NCBI GenBank assembly: GCA_021018995.1
Contig: CM037584.1
Coordinates: forward strand, 44,901,811 to 44,965,810
From: Chloranthus sessilifolius
Lineage: Eukaryota > Streptophyta > Magnoliopsida > Chloranthales > Chloranthaceae
Direction: 5' to 3'
Length of the DNA: 64,000 nucleotides
Part shown: in pieces, positions 31,519-43,575 of the stretch
How positions within the stretch are numbered: the first letter of the stretch is position 1
Layout of the letters: each line of letters opens with the position of its first letter
Program-made: the position numbers and the translations under genes
Notes under the pieces: model-generated
Told to the model about the DNA's origin: nothing
What the model saw: only the letters and a program-made list of their open reading frames with translations
The model's database searches: none

Positions 31519-32254
31519 TGGTGCTCCCTACGGAGACACATTCGGTCTGATAAACCTTTGTCAAGAAGCTCTTGCAATTGCTTCTTGAGTTCTTTTAATT
31601 CAGCTGGTGCCATTCGATACGGCGCCTATGATACCGGCTCGGTACCCGGGGCTAAGTCAATAGTAAACTCTACTTCCTTGTCAGGTGGTAATCCTGGTAA
31701 CTCATAAGGGAAAACGTTAGGAAATTCACGGGCAATCGACACATCTGCAAGTGAAATTTTCTTTTCCTCCTGATCTTGGCTTTGAATGAACGCGATATAC
31801 CCTTGAGCACCATTGTTGAGTAATCGCCGTGCTCGTATTGCTGAGATGAAGGGGAGTATAGTTGATTGCATGCTGAAAAATTTAGCTGATTTCCTCCCTT
31901 GGGGGCGGAAAGTAACAATCTTCCTTCGACAGTCGACGCTCACATGGTGGTTGGATAACCAATCCATGCCAAGGATTACGTCGAATCCTTATATCTCAAG
32001 TAAGATCAAGTCGGCGACTGCTTCGTATTCCCAGTAATCTTGGATCAGGACGATAATTGATCGATACACAATGTCAGTAATGACAGATTGTCCGGTCGGG
32101 ACTGACACAACCAAAATAAATTTGAGAGGTTCTGGGGTAGCTCCCAACCTTTCAACAAACTGAGGTGTGACAAACGAGTGTGTAGATCCAAGATCTATCA
32201 AGACTTATGCCTCATAACACAAGTAATCACCCTCCGAATACATTTGTAATGTAC
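31519..32254 (-). pseudogene. Aspartic protease of B
   Basis: Parts 31989-32201 (LGSTHSFVTPQFVERLG) and 31626-31967 (MDWLSNHHVSVDC, then the FPYELPGLPPDKEVEF linker) are in one frame, split by a single stop. RT (31518 and below) is in another frame, so one frameshift lies in 31519-31625. The active-site word is LGS in place of D-S/T-G, so the copy would be inactive. Confidence 0.82.
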
Positions 32255-32444
32255 CTATTGCACATGTATAAGATAGTTAGCTAGTTTAAGTTACTAACAG
32301 GGTATAAATTATAGAATTCTAAGACTAGTGTAAAGAATACAGTGTACTAAATGCACATATATCTAATATTTAAATCGATGCACCTTCTTCATCTAAAAGA
32401 CAAGTAGATAAACTTACGATTTAGAAAGTAATTAACACACATAC
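32255..32444 (-). other. Candidate gag-protease intron of B
   Basis: Donor AAG|GTATGT (consensus) and acceptor GCAATAG|G, with a GCTAAC branch-type word about 25 bases upstream of the acceptor; 190 bp. It splits the glycine codon after the Asn-Asp-Ile-Ile motif of gag in phase 1, at the same codon as in A and D. Downstream residues up to the protease active site align with A without a gap. Confidence 0.7.
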
Positions 32445-33767
32445 CTTAAATAATATCATTGCTAGTTTGTGCACTTTGTGCTGATACAATATAAGCTCGG
32501 GCTTGTACCGTAGGCCGCGCAGATCGTAAAGCTGGTCCTGTCTTTGATATAGTTTCCACCATCTCTGGGCACTCCTTAATCCTATGTCCCATCTTACCAC
32601 AACGAAAGCACACACTAGATGTCTTTCGACATTCGTCCGTCTTGTGTGCCTTCCCACACTTCCCACAGATATCGGCTGAAGCTGCTGACGAAGCTGTATA
32701 TGAACCCGTGCGGGAAACTTTCGGTCGTGCTTGTGAAACTCTAGATACAGACTGGACGGGCTGGTTCAAAGTATGTGGAACCCGAGGTGGTAATGGTGGT
32801 AGAGTTGTTGGGTTGTAGGGTCGTGTGTAGGCCACTGCAGTAGGTTGGAATGCGGGCTGCATGGGGTATCGCGGTCGCTTACTTGCTTGGCGGGAACTAA
32901 AAGACTGAGCCTGAGCTTTTTTGCTTCTATTTTGGTCCCGTCTCCTCTTGAACATATTTTCGACATTAGTCTCTGCTATAAGGGCCAACTTTATTACATG
33001 TGCGTATGTCGTTGCTTGAAACAACGAAATTCTCTCCTTGATAAGGGGCTTCAAACCACGCTCAAACTTCTGTGTTTTTATGAGCTCAGTGGCTACTAGC
33101 AATGGTGCAAATTGGGAAAGGTGAGTAAATTCTGCCTCATACTCCCTGACAGTCATCTGGCCCTGCACTAGGTTTGCAAACTGGACCTCCATCCGGTATC
33201 TTTTAGGTGCCGGAAAATACTTTTCATTGAAGGCTTCGGTGAACTCTGCCCAAGTCCAGTGTACTCCAAGTACTCTCGCCCGTTCCACGGATTGCCACCA
33301 GGGATTTGCTTCACCCTCCAGTTTGTATGCTGCCCAACTGACCTTCTCGACCTCGGTGCATCTAACCCTTTGAAGCACCTTTTCGATCTGTGTTAGCCAA
33401 TTTTCAGCCTCCAATGGGTAGTGTTGGCCGTAGAAACTCGGCGGTCGAAGCCGTACAAACTCCTGAAAGCCCTTTGGGGGTCTTCTCTCAGCTAGCATTG
33501 CCATGGTGTTTACCATGGTTTCTATCAGTTGCGGATTCTGTCCCGCATTCTGCTCGACTCTGGGAGCAAGCCCCATCTGATTAACACCCACTCGGGAGGA
33601 GTATGCTCAGGAACATTTTCCATCGTAGTCTGGCTCTCTTCCATTTTCATGTTTTCTCCACTTCCCGAGGCAGTGTCGTGCTCATAATCTGCGACTGGAA
33701 TCATATTTGGACCAATGCGATAGGGTAACGGTGGTCGACCCCTTCCTCTCTCTCGTCGTGGAGGCAT
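32445..33767 (-). pseudogene. Gag of B
   Basis: The main part (32446-33591, 381 residues) contains the gag capsid region (ANPWWQSVERARV, WAEFTEAFNEKYFP, FAPLLVATELIKTQKFERG). Two zinc knuckles, CGKCGKAHKTDEC and CFRCGKMGHRIKEC, are both complete. The N-terminus (33525-33767, start MPPRRERGRGRPPLPYR) is in another frame, so a frameshift lies in about 33525-33591. Confidence 0.88.
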
Positions 33768-33912
33768 CGTAACCTGTTATGATCAAGCAACAACTTGATC
33801 ATATGAACCATAGACTTCAACCTGACTCATCCTAGACCCTAACACCGAACAAACATCATGAGACTTGCCATATGTCCGTGCCAGAGTTAAGTCGCCAAAA
33901 ACTTAACGCCGG

Positions 33913-33924
33913 GCTTTGATACCA
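33913..33924 (-). other. Primer-binding site of B
   Basis: Minus TGGTATCAAAGC, two bases from the 5' LTR; initiator Met-tRNA type, same variant as in A. Confidence 0.85.
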
Positions 33925-33926
33925 CC

Positions 33927-36260
33927 TTTGACGACCCGACTTTCCCCCTACACTAGCCGGGAAAGGTCGCGCCGTCGGATCACGTAAGACGATCCTCTGA
34001 CAAGTGCTTTGTACACAAAGTATTACAATTATGAAAGTGAGTAATAAACTCTGATAAGGAGAAAATATGGCAACAACTGATATCTATAGTAAAACAGAAT
34101 GAAATATAAAACAAGAACTATGTATAGCTTTTTACCGATGACGGCCATTCGTCATTTAAACAATGGAAAGGAAACCTATACATGTATAGAACTAAGTATC
34201 TCATCAAAACATTGTAATGTTGTTTTATACAAGTTTTCTCTCAAGTATTATTTTTCTCTCTAACCTATCAAGGAAAGAAGACCTCTGCAGAATCTTCTTC
34301 CTCTTCCTCCTCGTCCTCCTCCTCCTCAGGCTGGTAGGTAGGATCCCCTTCGTGTTCTGGGTCCCAATCAAGGCCTGCAGCTAAGACACGAGGCCATGGA
34401 ATGAACTACCAATAACGCTCAGTAGAAATATCACATTTAATACTTACAGGTTAACCAGAGATTTCTAGTACTTCAACATAAATAAATCATTTAAAACATC
34501 TCATTTATAGGTAATGTTAATATCAAATAAACATGTATTTCATTTACATCATCATGCCTAATCAAGAATTATATTTACAGGAAAACATGCTTGAACAGGA
34601 GTACTATTTACGAAATTAAACTTGAACATAATCTGGAAAGAACCAAGGATATTCAAGAACACACGCATGTACAAGAATCAAGAATATTAAGCTCCCGAGT
34701 TAGCGGGATCACTTGTCAAGCTTCCGAGTTAGCGAGATCACTTGGACCAAGACATCAAGCTCTCGAGTTAGCGAGATCACTTGTGCTCATGAACAAGAAG
34801 TCATGCTCCCGAGTTAGCGGGATCACTTGAAACAAAACTCAACAACATGTACGACAATACAAGAATTTTTCAAAGGCGTGAATCGAGTATCCTAGCATAA
34901 CATGATACAACATGAGACAAGACATAACAAGTTGATAAAATCCTGGAAATACTAAATGTGAGGGCATGCAATTTACATATAAATATTTACCATCTGAGTT
35001 TATCAAGTCTAAGTATATTTACATCTATCTTGCTTTCAACACTACAAATCAAAAGAACATGTAAGGGTGCAAGGTAAAATTCCTACCTTAGGTGAGCGTT
35101 GATGACTTTAACTTATATGGCTCCAAGTCATCTCCCTTCACGGTTTCCTTGTGAATACCTATAATACATATAAATACGATTTCATATATATATATATATA
35201 TATACCGGGTCACCATCATGTGACTGCCATGTGCCTGAATAATGTACAGAACACAACCCATAGACACAGACAGGCAGGGTTGCTGCGGCAACGTACAGGG
35301 TTGCCGCGACAAGCCTCTCAGGTTGACTCTTGCCGCGGCAAGCCTGACAGCTTTGGCTTGCTGCGTATTTTTTTCTCTGTTTTCGGTTTTCGTAATTCTT
35401 TGAGCTTTCTACTCTATGTTCTTATGCCTTTCACATTATTCTTAGTTTAAAATTTTACAGAGAGTTCATTGGTATCTTTTAATTTGGTGTGTGAGATTTC
35501 AGATCTTTGGACATCGAAGATTTCGGCTCCGAACCCTCGCATACATTATTAACTTATAATTTATGGCAAAGAGACTCATCTAACCTGTGGATTTCGTTAT
35601 GGAGTACCTTTTTGGTGGATTCTTGGGTTGCAACGACGTCGGAATGGTATAGATGTCGAAATCGTGATACTGATTTCGAAGATCTTGATAGCAAGGATGT
35701 GAGGAATTTCCAAAGGTCAGATGGTTGCTTCCTGCCTATTCTCCCGGCCGAATCATAGGGTCACCATGTGATCCACTGGTTGCAAGGATTAGTTTGAGAT
35801 TCTCCCCATAGCGAGAAGTGAGATTGAGAGGTGAAGAAGGGCTTCTGTCTCTGTGAGGGTTTACTGGTTTTGCATTTTGAAGTGGGACAGATGAGAGGGA
35901 TAGCGGGAGGCTTTATTTGCATTTTGCACTTGACGTGCATGGGTTTTAAATGTGACTCATGCCAACGTGGAGTCAGCTAGCGGATAACATGTTACAAAGC
36001 CTTAAAAGGCTTTGTTCCTTTGTAGTGATGCTACACTAGTTATGGGTGTATGGGTTGGGCCAAGGTTCGAGTGTATATGTGATACACTTTTAATAAAACT
36101 TGGGTCAGCTTAGTAACTGTACTAGGCCACTAAGGCCCCAAAATTTATCAGCTGTCCTTATCTAATCCAATCATTTCTTTGTGTCCTGTTATAGGTACAA
36201 GCCCGAACCTACCCGAGTCCGTACCCGGTATTGTCAGATTAAAGTTTGGCAGCTGTTACA
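33927..36260 (-). repeat. 5' LTR of B
   Basis: A 2334-bp LTR without S2. It contains the 10-bp inverted repeat at 35994-36015, TTGCCGCGGCAA-type words at 35280, 35301 and 35330 (spacing 21 and 29), a TA run at 35187-35204 and hairpin units at 34690-34830. The antisense ORF 35507-35758 (and its twin 25152-25421) has no recognisable motif. The first three bases are TTT instead of TGT. Confidence 0.93.
34690..34830. repeat. Hairpin units in the 5' LTR of B
   Basis: Four units of the CTCCCGAGTTAGCGGGATCACTTG type. Stems: TCCCG/CGGGA (first and fourth), TCTCG/CGAGA (third), one decayed (second). The matched change of the middle base pair from C-G to T-A seen in the other LTR is present here too. 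Confidence 0.8.
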
Positions 36261-36265
36261 TATAT

Positions 36266-36530
36266 AGATGATTACATGACCTTTAAGTTTTCAAAGCTAA
36301 GAAATGCCTAGTTCCTATGATAAAAATTAAAACAAACAAGTTTCTAGACTATCATTTCCTAAGACAAATAATTAACCCTAGTCCCAACACTAGCCACTAA
36401 TTAAGAGGATATAACTACTAAGACTAAAAATAACAAAATATTAAATATGTGCCGCAAATCAAAATGTGCCACATCGGCTAATTAAATCGTGCCACATGGA
36501 CAAGCCACATGGACAAAGCAAGTTGCATCA
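36266..36530 (-). repeat. Second part of the left LTR of E
   Basis: Continues the LTR begun at 20771-20982 after the B insertion and ends TTGCATCA. It matches 37326-37590. Confidence 0.92.
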
Positions 36531-37113
36531 TTCTCCTCTCCATTGAAAGAACTTGTCCTTGAGTTCCCATTAAGTCAGCACATTTTGTTTGGCGTACTTT
36601 TCGCTTCTTCGGCAATTGATGATGAAGGCCCACCTTTCATTCATGGCTTACTTCCTTACAAACCCATCTTGAAATGTATCGTATTTCTATATATTCCTTA
36701 ATGAGCACTTTTGATATAAAAGAAAATAAATCTATTGAAAATCCTTCTAAAAATGGATCGACATAATCATATTTCCTTTGGTATTTATTGGAGCTGCACG
36801 ATTCTTGATTCATACACTAAATTTGACGTTGTTCCATTCCTCAATCCAATGATTCATAGAAGAACCAAAGCTGCTTTCATTCGATGAGACGTCTGTTTTA
36901 TTTTCTTGATCAATAAGTCATTGAAGATTATTATCACGTTCGAGATCGTATATGACATCTCCATGTAAAGTGTCCATGGTGATGATTTGAACATCTTCTT
37001 CATCTTCGTATTCATCGTAGATTGGTGGCCCGTAGTAGAGACCCCCAATGTCTTCAACTCGATCAACTTTCATCTCTTGTATCGCCATCACACGAACCTG
37101 CTCTGATACCACT
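36531..37113 (-). pseudogene. Internal region of E with an acidic ORF remnant
   Basis: Only 583 bp. A minus-strand ORF (to 36918) includes YYGPPIYDEYEDEED and LHGDVIYDLERDN, an acidic stretch of the kind found in internal regions of some plant LTR elements. No protease, RT or integrase motif is present. It may be what is left of a gag-region coding sequence. Confidence 0.5.
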
Positions 37114-37590
37114 TGATCGCAGTACGAAATATAAAAATTGATGAAGGTGGTGGAATCACTCACACCGGGCGCAATCGCTCACGCTAAACTAGAGACTCGC
37201 TCACCTAGGTTAGGGAATCACTCACGTGACAAAGAGGAATCACTCACTCTATAATGGAGGCTTCAAGTTCTCAACATAAAAATTCAATTATTCTTCTTTT
37301 TTTTCTACACTTCTTTGGATATATATAGATGATACATGACCTTTAAATTTTCAAAGCTAAGAAATGTCTAGTTTCTATGCTAAAAATTAAAACAAAATTT
37401 TTTCTTGACTACCATTTCCTAAGACAAATAATTAACCCTAGTTCCAACACTAGCTACTAATTAAGACTCCATAACTAATAAAACTAAAAATAACAAAATA
37501 TTAAATATATGCCACAAATCAAAATGTGCCACATTGGCTAATTAGATTGTGCCACATGAACGAGCCACATGGACAAAGCAGGCTGCATCA
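37114..37590 (-). repeat. Right LTR of E
   Basis: 477 bp, exactly the length of the left LTR once B is removed. TGATCGCAG start and CTGCATCA end, followed by the atatt duplication. Confidence 0.92.
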
Positions 37591-37819
37591 ATATTTAAGA
37601 ATCCTACGTATCATATAGATACTTTGTATGTATATGTATGAACATAAACTGGTAGTTCATTGTATATAAACTTTTCATGTTTTGGTAACATTCATTTGGC
37701 GGTCAAAGATCACAGAAATGAATTCATTGTATATAAACTTTTCTCATGTTTTGGTAACTTTAATTTGGCGGTCAAAGATCACATTAAAATGTATATGAAA
37801 GTTTCCTTTTGTTTGGCAG

Positions 37820-38542
37820 GAATCTTGCCCTGTACCATTTTGATACCCGGTCTATTTTTCATCCCTGAATCACCCCGGTGGCTGGTGAGACTCATGAAGT
37901 AAATGTCTTCTTTACAGGGGTTGAAGATGGTGTTCTGGATTCTGATGCCTTGTTTCCTTTGTCCAGGCCAAAATGGGTATGATGGAAGATTTTGAAGCAT
38001 CTTTGCAAGTTCTAAGGGGATTTGATACTGACATTTCTACTGAAGTGAATGAAATCAAGGTTCAGAATTGAATTTCTTCTCATTTATTGCTGTCATATTA
38101 ATTCGTACTAGTTTCTTTCTTCCAATTTCCATATGCCTTGTTAACTTATTGGAGCTATTGGCTTCTTCATGAGGTACATATAATTTTCCAAATGAAACAC
38201 GTATGAAGGATATGATTCCTTATTAGCTGTTCCCTGGAAAGCTACAATAAATTGTTCTGAGAAAATTGCTTCCTGCAGAGGTCTCTAGCTACATCAACAA
38301 ACAGAAGAACTACTGCAATCCGATTTTCAGATCTCAAGCGGAGAAGATATTGGTTTCCTTTGATGGTATTGTAGCTCATCTGATGATTCTAATTGTTTAT
38401 GCCGGTAGTTGTTTTATTTTTTATACTGGAAGTGTGAAATCATCATATATTCTGCAGGTTGGGATTGGCTTACTCGTACTTCAGCAGCTAAGTGGAGTCA
38501 ATGGCATCCTATTCTATTCCAGTAATATTTTTACAGCTGCCG
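37820..38542 (+). CDS. ERDL6: ERD6-like sugar transporter, exons 8-11
   Basis: Exons are 37820-37884, 37967-38059, 38279-38365 and 38458-38542, all GT-AG and in frame with exon 7. They encode [21 protein letters not shown] (PESPRW signature after TM6), [23 protein letters not shown], the central-loop part ending [11 protein letters not shown], and [20 protein letters not shown] (TM7 signature), then SSNIFTAAG. Exon 11 ends in phase 1 with donor GTAAGT. The remaining part (about TM8-12, including the PETKG motif) is not found up to 64000, so either intron 11 is longer than 25 kb or the gene is truncated. Confidence 0.93.
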
Positions 38543-38984
38543 GTAAGTTAAGCATTTATTTAATTTTGATCTAGTTTCCTAGCTAATAGTGTGGCAGTGT
38601 GTAGTGAGTAATGAGTTCATGTTGCATGAATAACACACTGAATAATGAGTTCATGTTGCACACTTATTATTCGACTTAGATAGATATGCGTTAGGATAAT
38701 GGAAAATGATGCCATCATATTCAGGAAAAAATCTCCATCTTATTTTATGGCAAGGAATAAGTTTAAGTTTCATATTCATTATCTGTTTCGATAGCTGGGG
38801 GTTAAGATGATGGAAAATGTAGCCACAACAACATCCAATTGAAGTGAGTAGGGAAGGCGCTAGGGCGTTCCCAGCAAGCCTACGACTGAGGTCGGTTTAG
38901 TGGAGAAATAGGCAAGTATTGGCTAGGGCGTTCTTTGTAAGTGACAATCAACAATGATGTCAAATTATTGCGGATAGTAGCATG

Positions 38985-39845
38985 GTTGTCAATCTCTTAC
39001 GATACAAGATACTATAGAAAACGATATGTATCTATGAAGTGTATCTCTTTTTAACCGTATCTTACGATACACGTTACGATACACAATACAAACGATACAT
39101 GTGATTTCAATTATAACTAGTTTTTTATTTAAAAAAAATTATCACTTATCCCAACTCTGATCTCAAAAATTTATATATAAAAAAAAAGAACAACCAAAAT
39201 AAAGAAAGAAGAGGAAGTTGTCTACAAGGAGGAGGAGAAATAAGAAAAATATGATAAGTTAGTTGCTAATGAAGATGATGGTGGTGATAGAGATGAAAAA
39301 TGAAGAATTGAGATTTTTTTTTTTAAAGTTGGAATTACAAAAAGGTAATGTCAAGAAACAAGTATATGATTTTTTTTAAAGTAGAAGTTGAGACTTGAAA
39401 GACACATATCATATAAATATATAATATAAGTATACAATACGCACTTACACAGTTACACCACACTTGCGCAGCTATAGGGCTTCTTTTTATACAGTGGAAA
39501 ATATGAAAGTTTATGATTTTATGTGAGTGGATTTTAATCTCTACTTTATAAATCATTCCAATGGATGTTTTGTTTTGTTCAATTTATTTGATTTAAATTC
39601 TAATTTCTAATGTGAAAGATAATGGAATGAGTGACTTTGACACTTAATATTAAAAAATGATCATAGATTGTTTTTTATATATATATACATGTTTGTATTT
39701 ATCATTTTCTTTTTTTAAAAAGATTTTTTGTATATATTTATATATTTTTATATATTATAAAAATCTAAGTGTATCTTACGATACTCGGTACAATACAACA
39801 CACGATATAAAAATTCTTGATTACGATACACGATTTGACAACCTT
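38985..39845. mobile_element. MITE-like element inside the LINE leader
   Basis: Ends are inverted copies of GGTTGTCAA...(A)TC followed by runs of the word TACGATACA, many times on both arms (39000-39110 and 39765-39840). About 860 bp, AT-rich centre. A degenerate 9-bp duplication (gtagcatgg / cttgaatgg) would fit a Mutator-like element. The flanks join into continuous LINE leader. Confidence 0.6.
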
Positions 39846-40282
39846 GAATGGTAGGTTAGGGCTCTGACATCAACATAGATGGGTGTGGGCAAAGAAGGTC
39901 TATGAGCTATGTATGACTTCTCGGAATGTAGGTTCATCAATTGGGAAGAGTGTTGAGTTGGTAGATGTCACAAGAGGAAGGAAATATTAGCGTAATGTTC
40001 TTGCAAGAGACAAACTGTAAAGGAGAGAAGGCTAAGGACCTGGAGATGAGTTCAAGCTTTACTACTCAGGGAAGAGTGACTCACAATGGAGTAGGCATTG
40101 TAGTGGATAGAGATTCAAAGGATAAGATTATGGAGGTCAAGAGAATGAATGATAGTTAAAATCATTTTATATAAGAAAGTATTAAATGATATTAGTGTCT
40201 ATGTATCCCAAGTGAAAACGTGAAATGAGAATTTTGGAAATCGATGGATGAATTAATACAAGGTCAATTGATCATATACACA

Positions 40283-41250
40283 TGAATAACGTGGGAAGAC
40301 CCAATTTGGGAAGGGATGCACAGAAAGTCAAAGAAAAGAGCACAAAATGGAGTTTATGCCCAAACTCGATCGATCAAATTCGCTCAGAAGGTTCGTTGTC
40401 AAAACGTAGAATAAACTCGATCGATCGAGTTTCAACTTCACGCAAAAAATTTACGGAGTATTTCTGAAGGAACTAGATCGATCGAATTCCAATATCGATC
40501 GATCGAATTTGTGCATGGATATTTTGTTTAGATGTAAATTTTAGGTTTTAGTTTCCTTTTTAGATTAAGACTTTCTATTTTCGTTTCTTAAGCTTAGTTA
40601 GAGTTTCTTAGCCTATATAAAGGCATTGTAAACACAATATTAGATGATGAATGATTAATGAAACTTATGAGTTTTGCTTTGTGCGAATCCTAGACAACTT
40701 GTGAACAGTTCTCAACTGAAAGAGTGATTCTTTTTTCCGCGTGCGGTTTGGTGTGAAGCCAATTATCTTCCTTGGAGCGATTCCTTGGTTCTTCTACCTT
40801 TTCTATCTAATTTTCTTGTTGTCAGGTAATTGAATATAATTTGTTTCTCCTATTGAAAACCCATAAAAGTCAATATCTTTTCTTCTAGTATTGTTGTTGG
40901 GATTTTGATTTCTAATTCCCAACATTAATTCAGGGATTCCCTTTGAAAATTAAAACCCTTCTTGGCTTAAATTATTCAAACCCTAGTGCAAGGAGTTAAG
41001 AGATAACATCGAGATTGTCATTTGGTGCCCTAAACTAGATCGAAATTGAAGTCCAATTTTTAACATAGTTTCCAGATTGGGAAAGCTCATATGCTAACAG
41101 ACGCTAAATCGGAGTAATCAAATTGCACTAGTAAAATTATTGAATATTTTTGTGTTTTTGAAGGATTTTCTTGAATTTCCACTGCTCAATAAAATTTATA
41201 ATTGATTTCACATTGCATAATTAGGGTTTAGCATTTGTCTTGCATCACAT
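40283..41250 (+). mobile_element. Insertion in the LINE, probable solo LTR (plus strand)
   Basis: It interrupts the LINE endonuclease reading between about residue motifs DELIQ and the GGxFxGHIG-type motif. It has a TATA box CTATATAAAG (40612-40621) followed by a short leader. Upstream lie four TCGATCGATCGA-type palindromes (40365-40504), two of them about 21 bp apart. The exact borders and a target duplication (acaca/tcaca) are unsure by a few bases. Confidence 0.55.
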
Positions 41251-42475
41251 ACCCAATAGTGAAAGCAGAGTGATTGGAGGTGCCTTTAGTGGACACATTG
41301 GGATGATGAAAAACAAATATGAAAGGATAAGGATATATGTGAGGGGTACGATATTTGTGAAAGAATGAGATGAGGGAGTTATCTTTGAGTTTGCAGTAGT
41401 TTTTGACTTGGCAATAGGGATTCTTTTTTCAAGAAGAGAGGCAAGCATCTTGTAACTTTCAAGAGTGGAGCAAATAGAACTCAAATTAATTATTTCTCAT
41501 TAAGGCGTAGAGAGTGCAGACTGCAAGGATTATAAGGTCATCCCACGAGAGAGTATTACAACGCAACATAGATTAATAGTTTGGGACTTTCTAATCAAGA
41601 GCCATTTGGCTAAACAGATAACAAAAGGATCACCCAAATATAAAATGGTGAGAGTTAAAAGGAAACAAAATAACAGCCTTTAAAGGGAAAGTAGTGACCA
41701 TGAAGTATGGTGGTGAGAACATGATCCAAATGAGATGTGAGAACAAATGGCACAATGCCTTAAACGAGTTGTTAAAGAGGTGCTCAGGGAATCTAAAAAA
41801 GAAAAGGTGTACAAAAAGAAAGATGGTGAAATGCAGACATTCAGAAGTCAATTGTCGAGAAGAATTTATTAAAAAAATGGCAAAGAATAAAAATTGCAAA
41901 TGATGTTGAAAGATATACACCCATTAAAAGATAAGGTATCGAAACCATGAGTAAAGTATGAAGTGTGCCAATTTATACACTATGCTAAAAGTAGAGAAAA
42001 TATTCTTTAAACTAGCCAATGTTTGAGAAAAGTAAACTAGAGATTTGACCAGGTAAGGTGTGTTAGAGACGAAGATAAAAGGGCCTTTGTTAGAAAAGAA
42101 TGAAATAAAAAATAGATGACAAAAATACTTTAAAGATTTATTAAACAAGGAATATAGGAAGGAAGTAGATTAAGGGATAATCAATCAAATATCAAAAGAT
42201 GAAGTAAAAGCAGCCTTAGCAAAGATGAAGAAAAGAAAAACATTAGGCCCAAATGAAATACGTATAGCAGTTTGGATTGAGTTGGGGGATAATGAACTGA
42301 ATTGATTGACTAAGTTACTCAATAAGAAACTAAAAACGAAGAAAATGCTTGTGGGTTAGAGAAAAATCATTGTGATATCTTTCTATAAGAACAAAGGAGA
42401 CATCTAAAACCGTGCCAACTATCGAGGCATTAAACTATTGAGCCATACTATGAAACTTTGGGTGAGAATAGTTGA

Positions 42476-43575
42476 TGTGGGACGACCACACTAAAACCCT
42501 AAAATAATGTTAATCTCGCACGATAGGTTTAGGGTTTCGATTTCATGATTGGTGCATGATAATCGGGGAATAAATTAAAATAATAAAAAAAAGATAAAGA
42601 AAATCCCTAAACTTTCACTTGCGAAATTATTGGCACCAAACCCTATACTTGGGAAATCAAAGAATCACTCTTCAAGTTGAGGAATCACTCTTTCTCAAGC
42701 ACAAATTTTCATAAATTTTCATTCTTCATAATCTCCTCTAAAATGAAGGTCTTTACAAGTATTTATATTGGTAAAGAAACTGAAGGAAGAGTACTAAAAT
42801 TAGAACTCCTAAATTAACCATTAAAACTTCTAATCTAATGGTCACAATTAATTCAACCAATAATCTCCTTTTTTCATACGCAACCACTTTTGAAGCATCA
42901 AATGATGCCCAATTAATCTGAAACTGGTCTTATTTGAAAGCTTATCGAAGTAGCTTTCCAACAAGACATGAATCACACAATTTTGACGAGGATTGAAAGA
43001 ATTATGACCATTTTTCGAGGGCTGCGTAAAAGTCACGAAATTGATGATCACATATCACATATTTATGTTTGACCCCTAAGACCTAACATAAAACATTAAA
43101 ATAAAACAAACGCAACCTATAAAAACTAATGGACTAAAATCAAAGTCCACCACATGATCAAATCAACATGCGTCTAATAATGATCCTTCACAGGGTCAAT
43201 GATCCAACAATGTGAATCACGAACGGGCAAGATCCAATGGTAAAAAAAAATACTGGTGGAGATCCAATGATGGAAACAGTTAATTCAATAGTCCAAATAA
43301 TCGCAGTTCTGAAACTTTGATCTACCCGATCTCGCAGGGGCGAGAATTGGAACTCGCGCGTGAGATTGTGCAGTGCAGAATTCTTCCGTTCCTCTTCTCC
43401 CATGTGCGCATCTTCCCAAAGTGGGGTCTTCTCGCATGGCACACACGTGCACATGGGTCTTCAACTAGTCGTTAATAAGTTTTTAAAAGCCCAATTGCAG
43501 GTCTATTTTTTAGTTAGTTTCTTCCTCTTGATCAGTCCACAATTCCAACGTCCAGGCTTTGATTTGACATCAATT
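42476..43575 (-). mobile_element. Insertion in the LINE RT, probable solo LTR (minus strand)
   Basis: About 1.1 kb between the RT words KLWVRIV and EQQLR, which are adjacent in intact RTE elements. Starts TGTGGGACGACC. On the minus strand there is a TATA-type word ATATAAATACTTG near 42760. No coding content. Borders are approximate; a degenerate duplication gttga/gtaga is possible. Confidence 0.55.

Larger units (their letters stand above)
20983..36260 (-). mobile_element. Ty3/gypsy retrotransposon B (Tekay-like chromovirus), with extra ORF
   Basis: Flanked by the 5-bp duplication tatat (20978-20982 and 36261-36265) inside the left LTR of E. It has 2.33-2.38 kb LTRs, a primer site, gag, protease, a 518-residue RT/RNase H ORF, integrase, chromodomain, an aORF and a polypurine tract. 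The left LTR contains S2. A 122-bp MITE sits in the aORF leader. The copy is defective by stops, a frameshift between protease and RT, and a changed RT catalytic box. Confidence 0.95.
20771..37590 (-). mobile_element. Short LTR element E (non-autonomous), interrupted by element B
   Basis: Two 477-bp LTRs are present: left = 20771-20982 plus 36266-36530, right = 37114-37590. Both start TGAT(C)GCAG and end TGCATCA. The flanking 5-bp duplication is atatt (20766-20770 and 37591-37595). The right LTR is preceded by a Met-tRNA-type primer site (37101-37111, minus TGGTATCAGAG). The left LTR is followed by a purine-rich tract (36531-36543, minus GGAGAGGAGAA). The internal region is only 583 bp and lacks pol, so E is a deletion derivative. 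Confidence 0.93.
20690..37819 (+). other. Intron 7 of the transporter gene, 17.1 kb, filled by nested retroelements
   Basis: Donor GTAAGG at 20690 and acceptor TTTGGCAG at 37812-37819 join exon 7 and exon 8 in phase 1 (a glycine codon). Without E (16.8 kb including B and S2) the intron would be only about 0.3 kb. All three nested gypsy-type insertions read antisense to the gene. Whether the gene still splices across this intron cannot be told from sequence. Confidence 0.85.
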
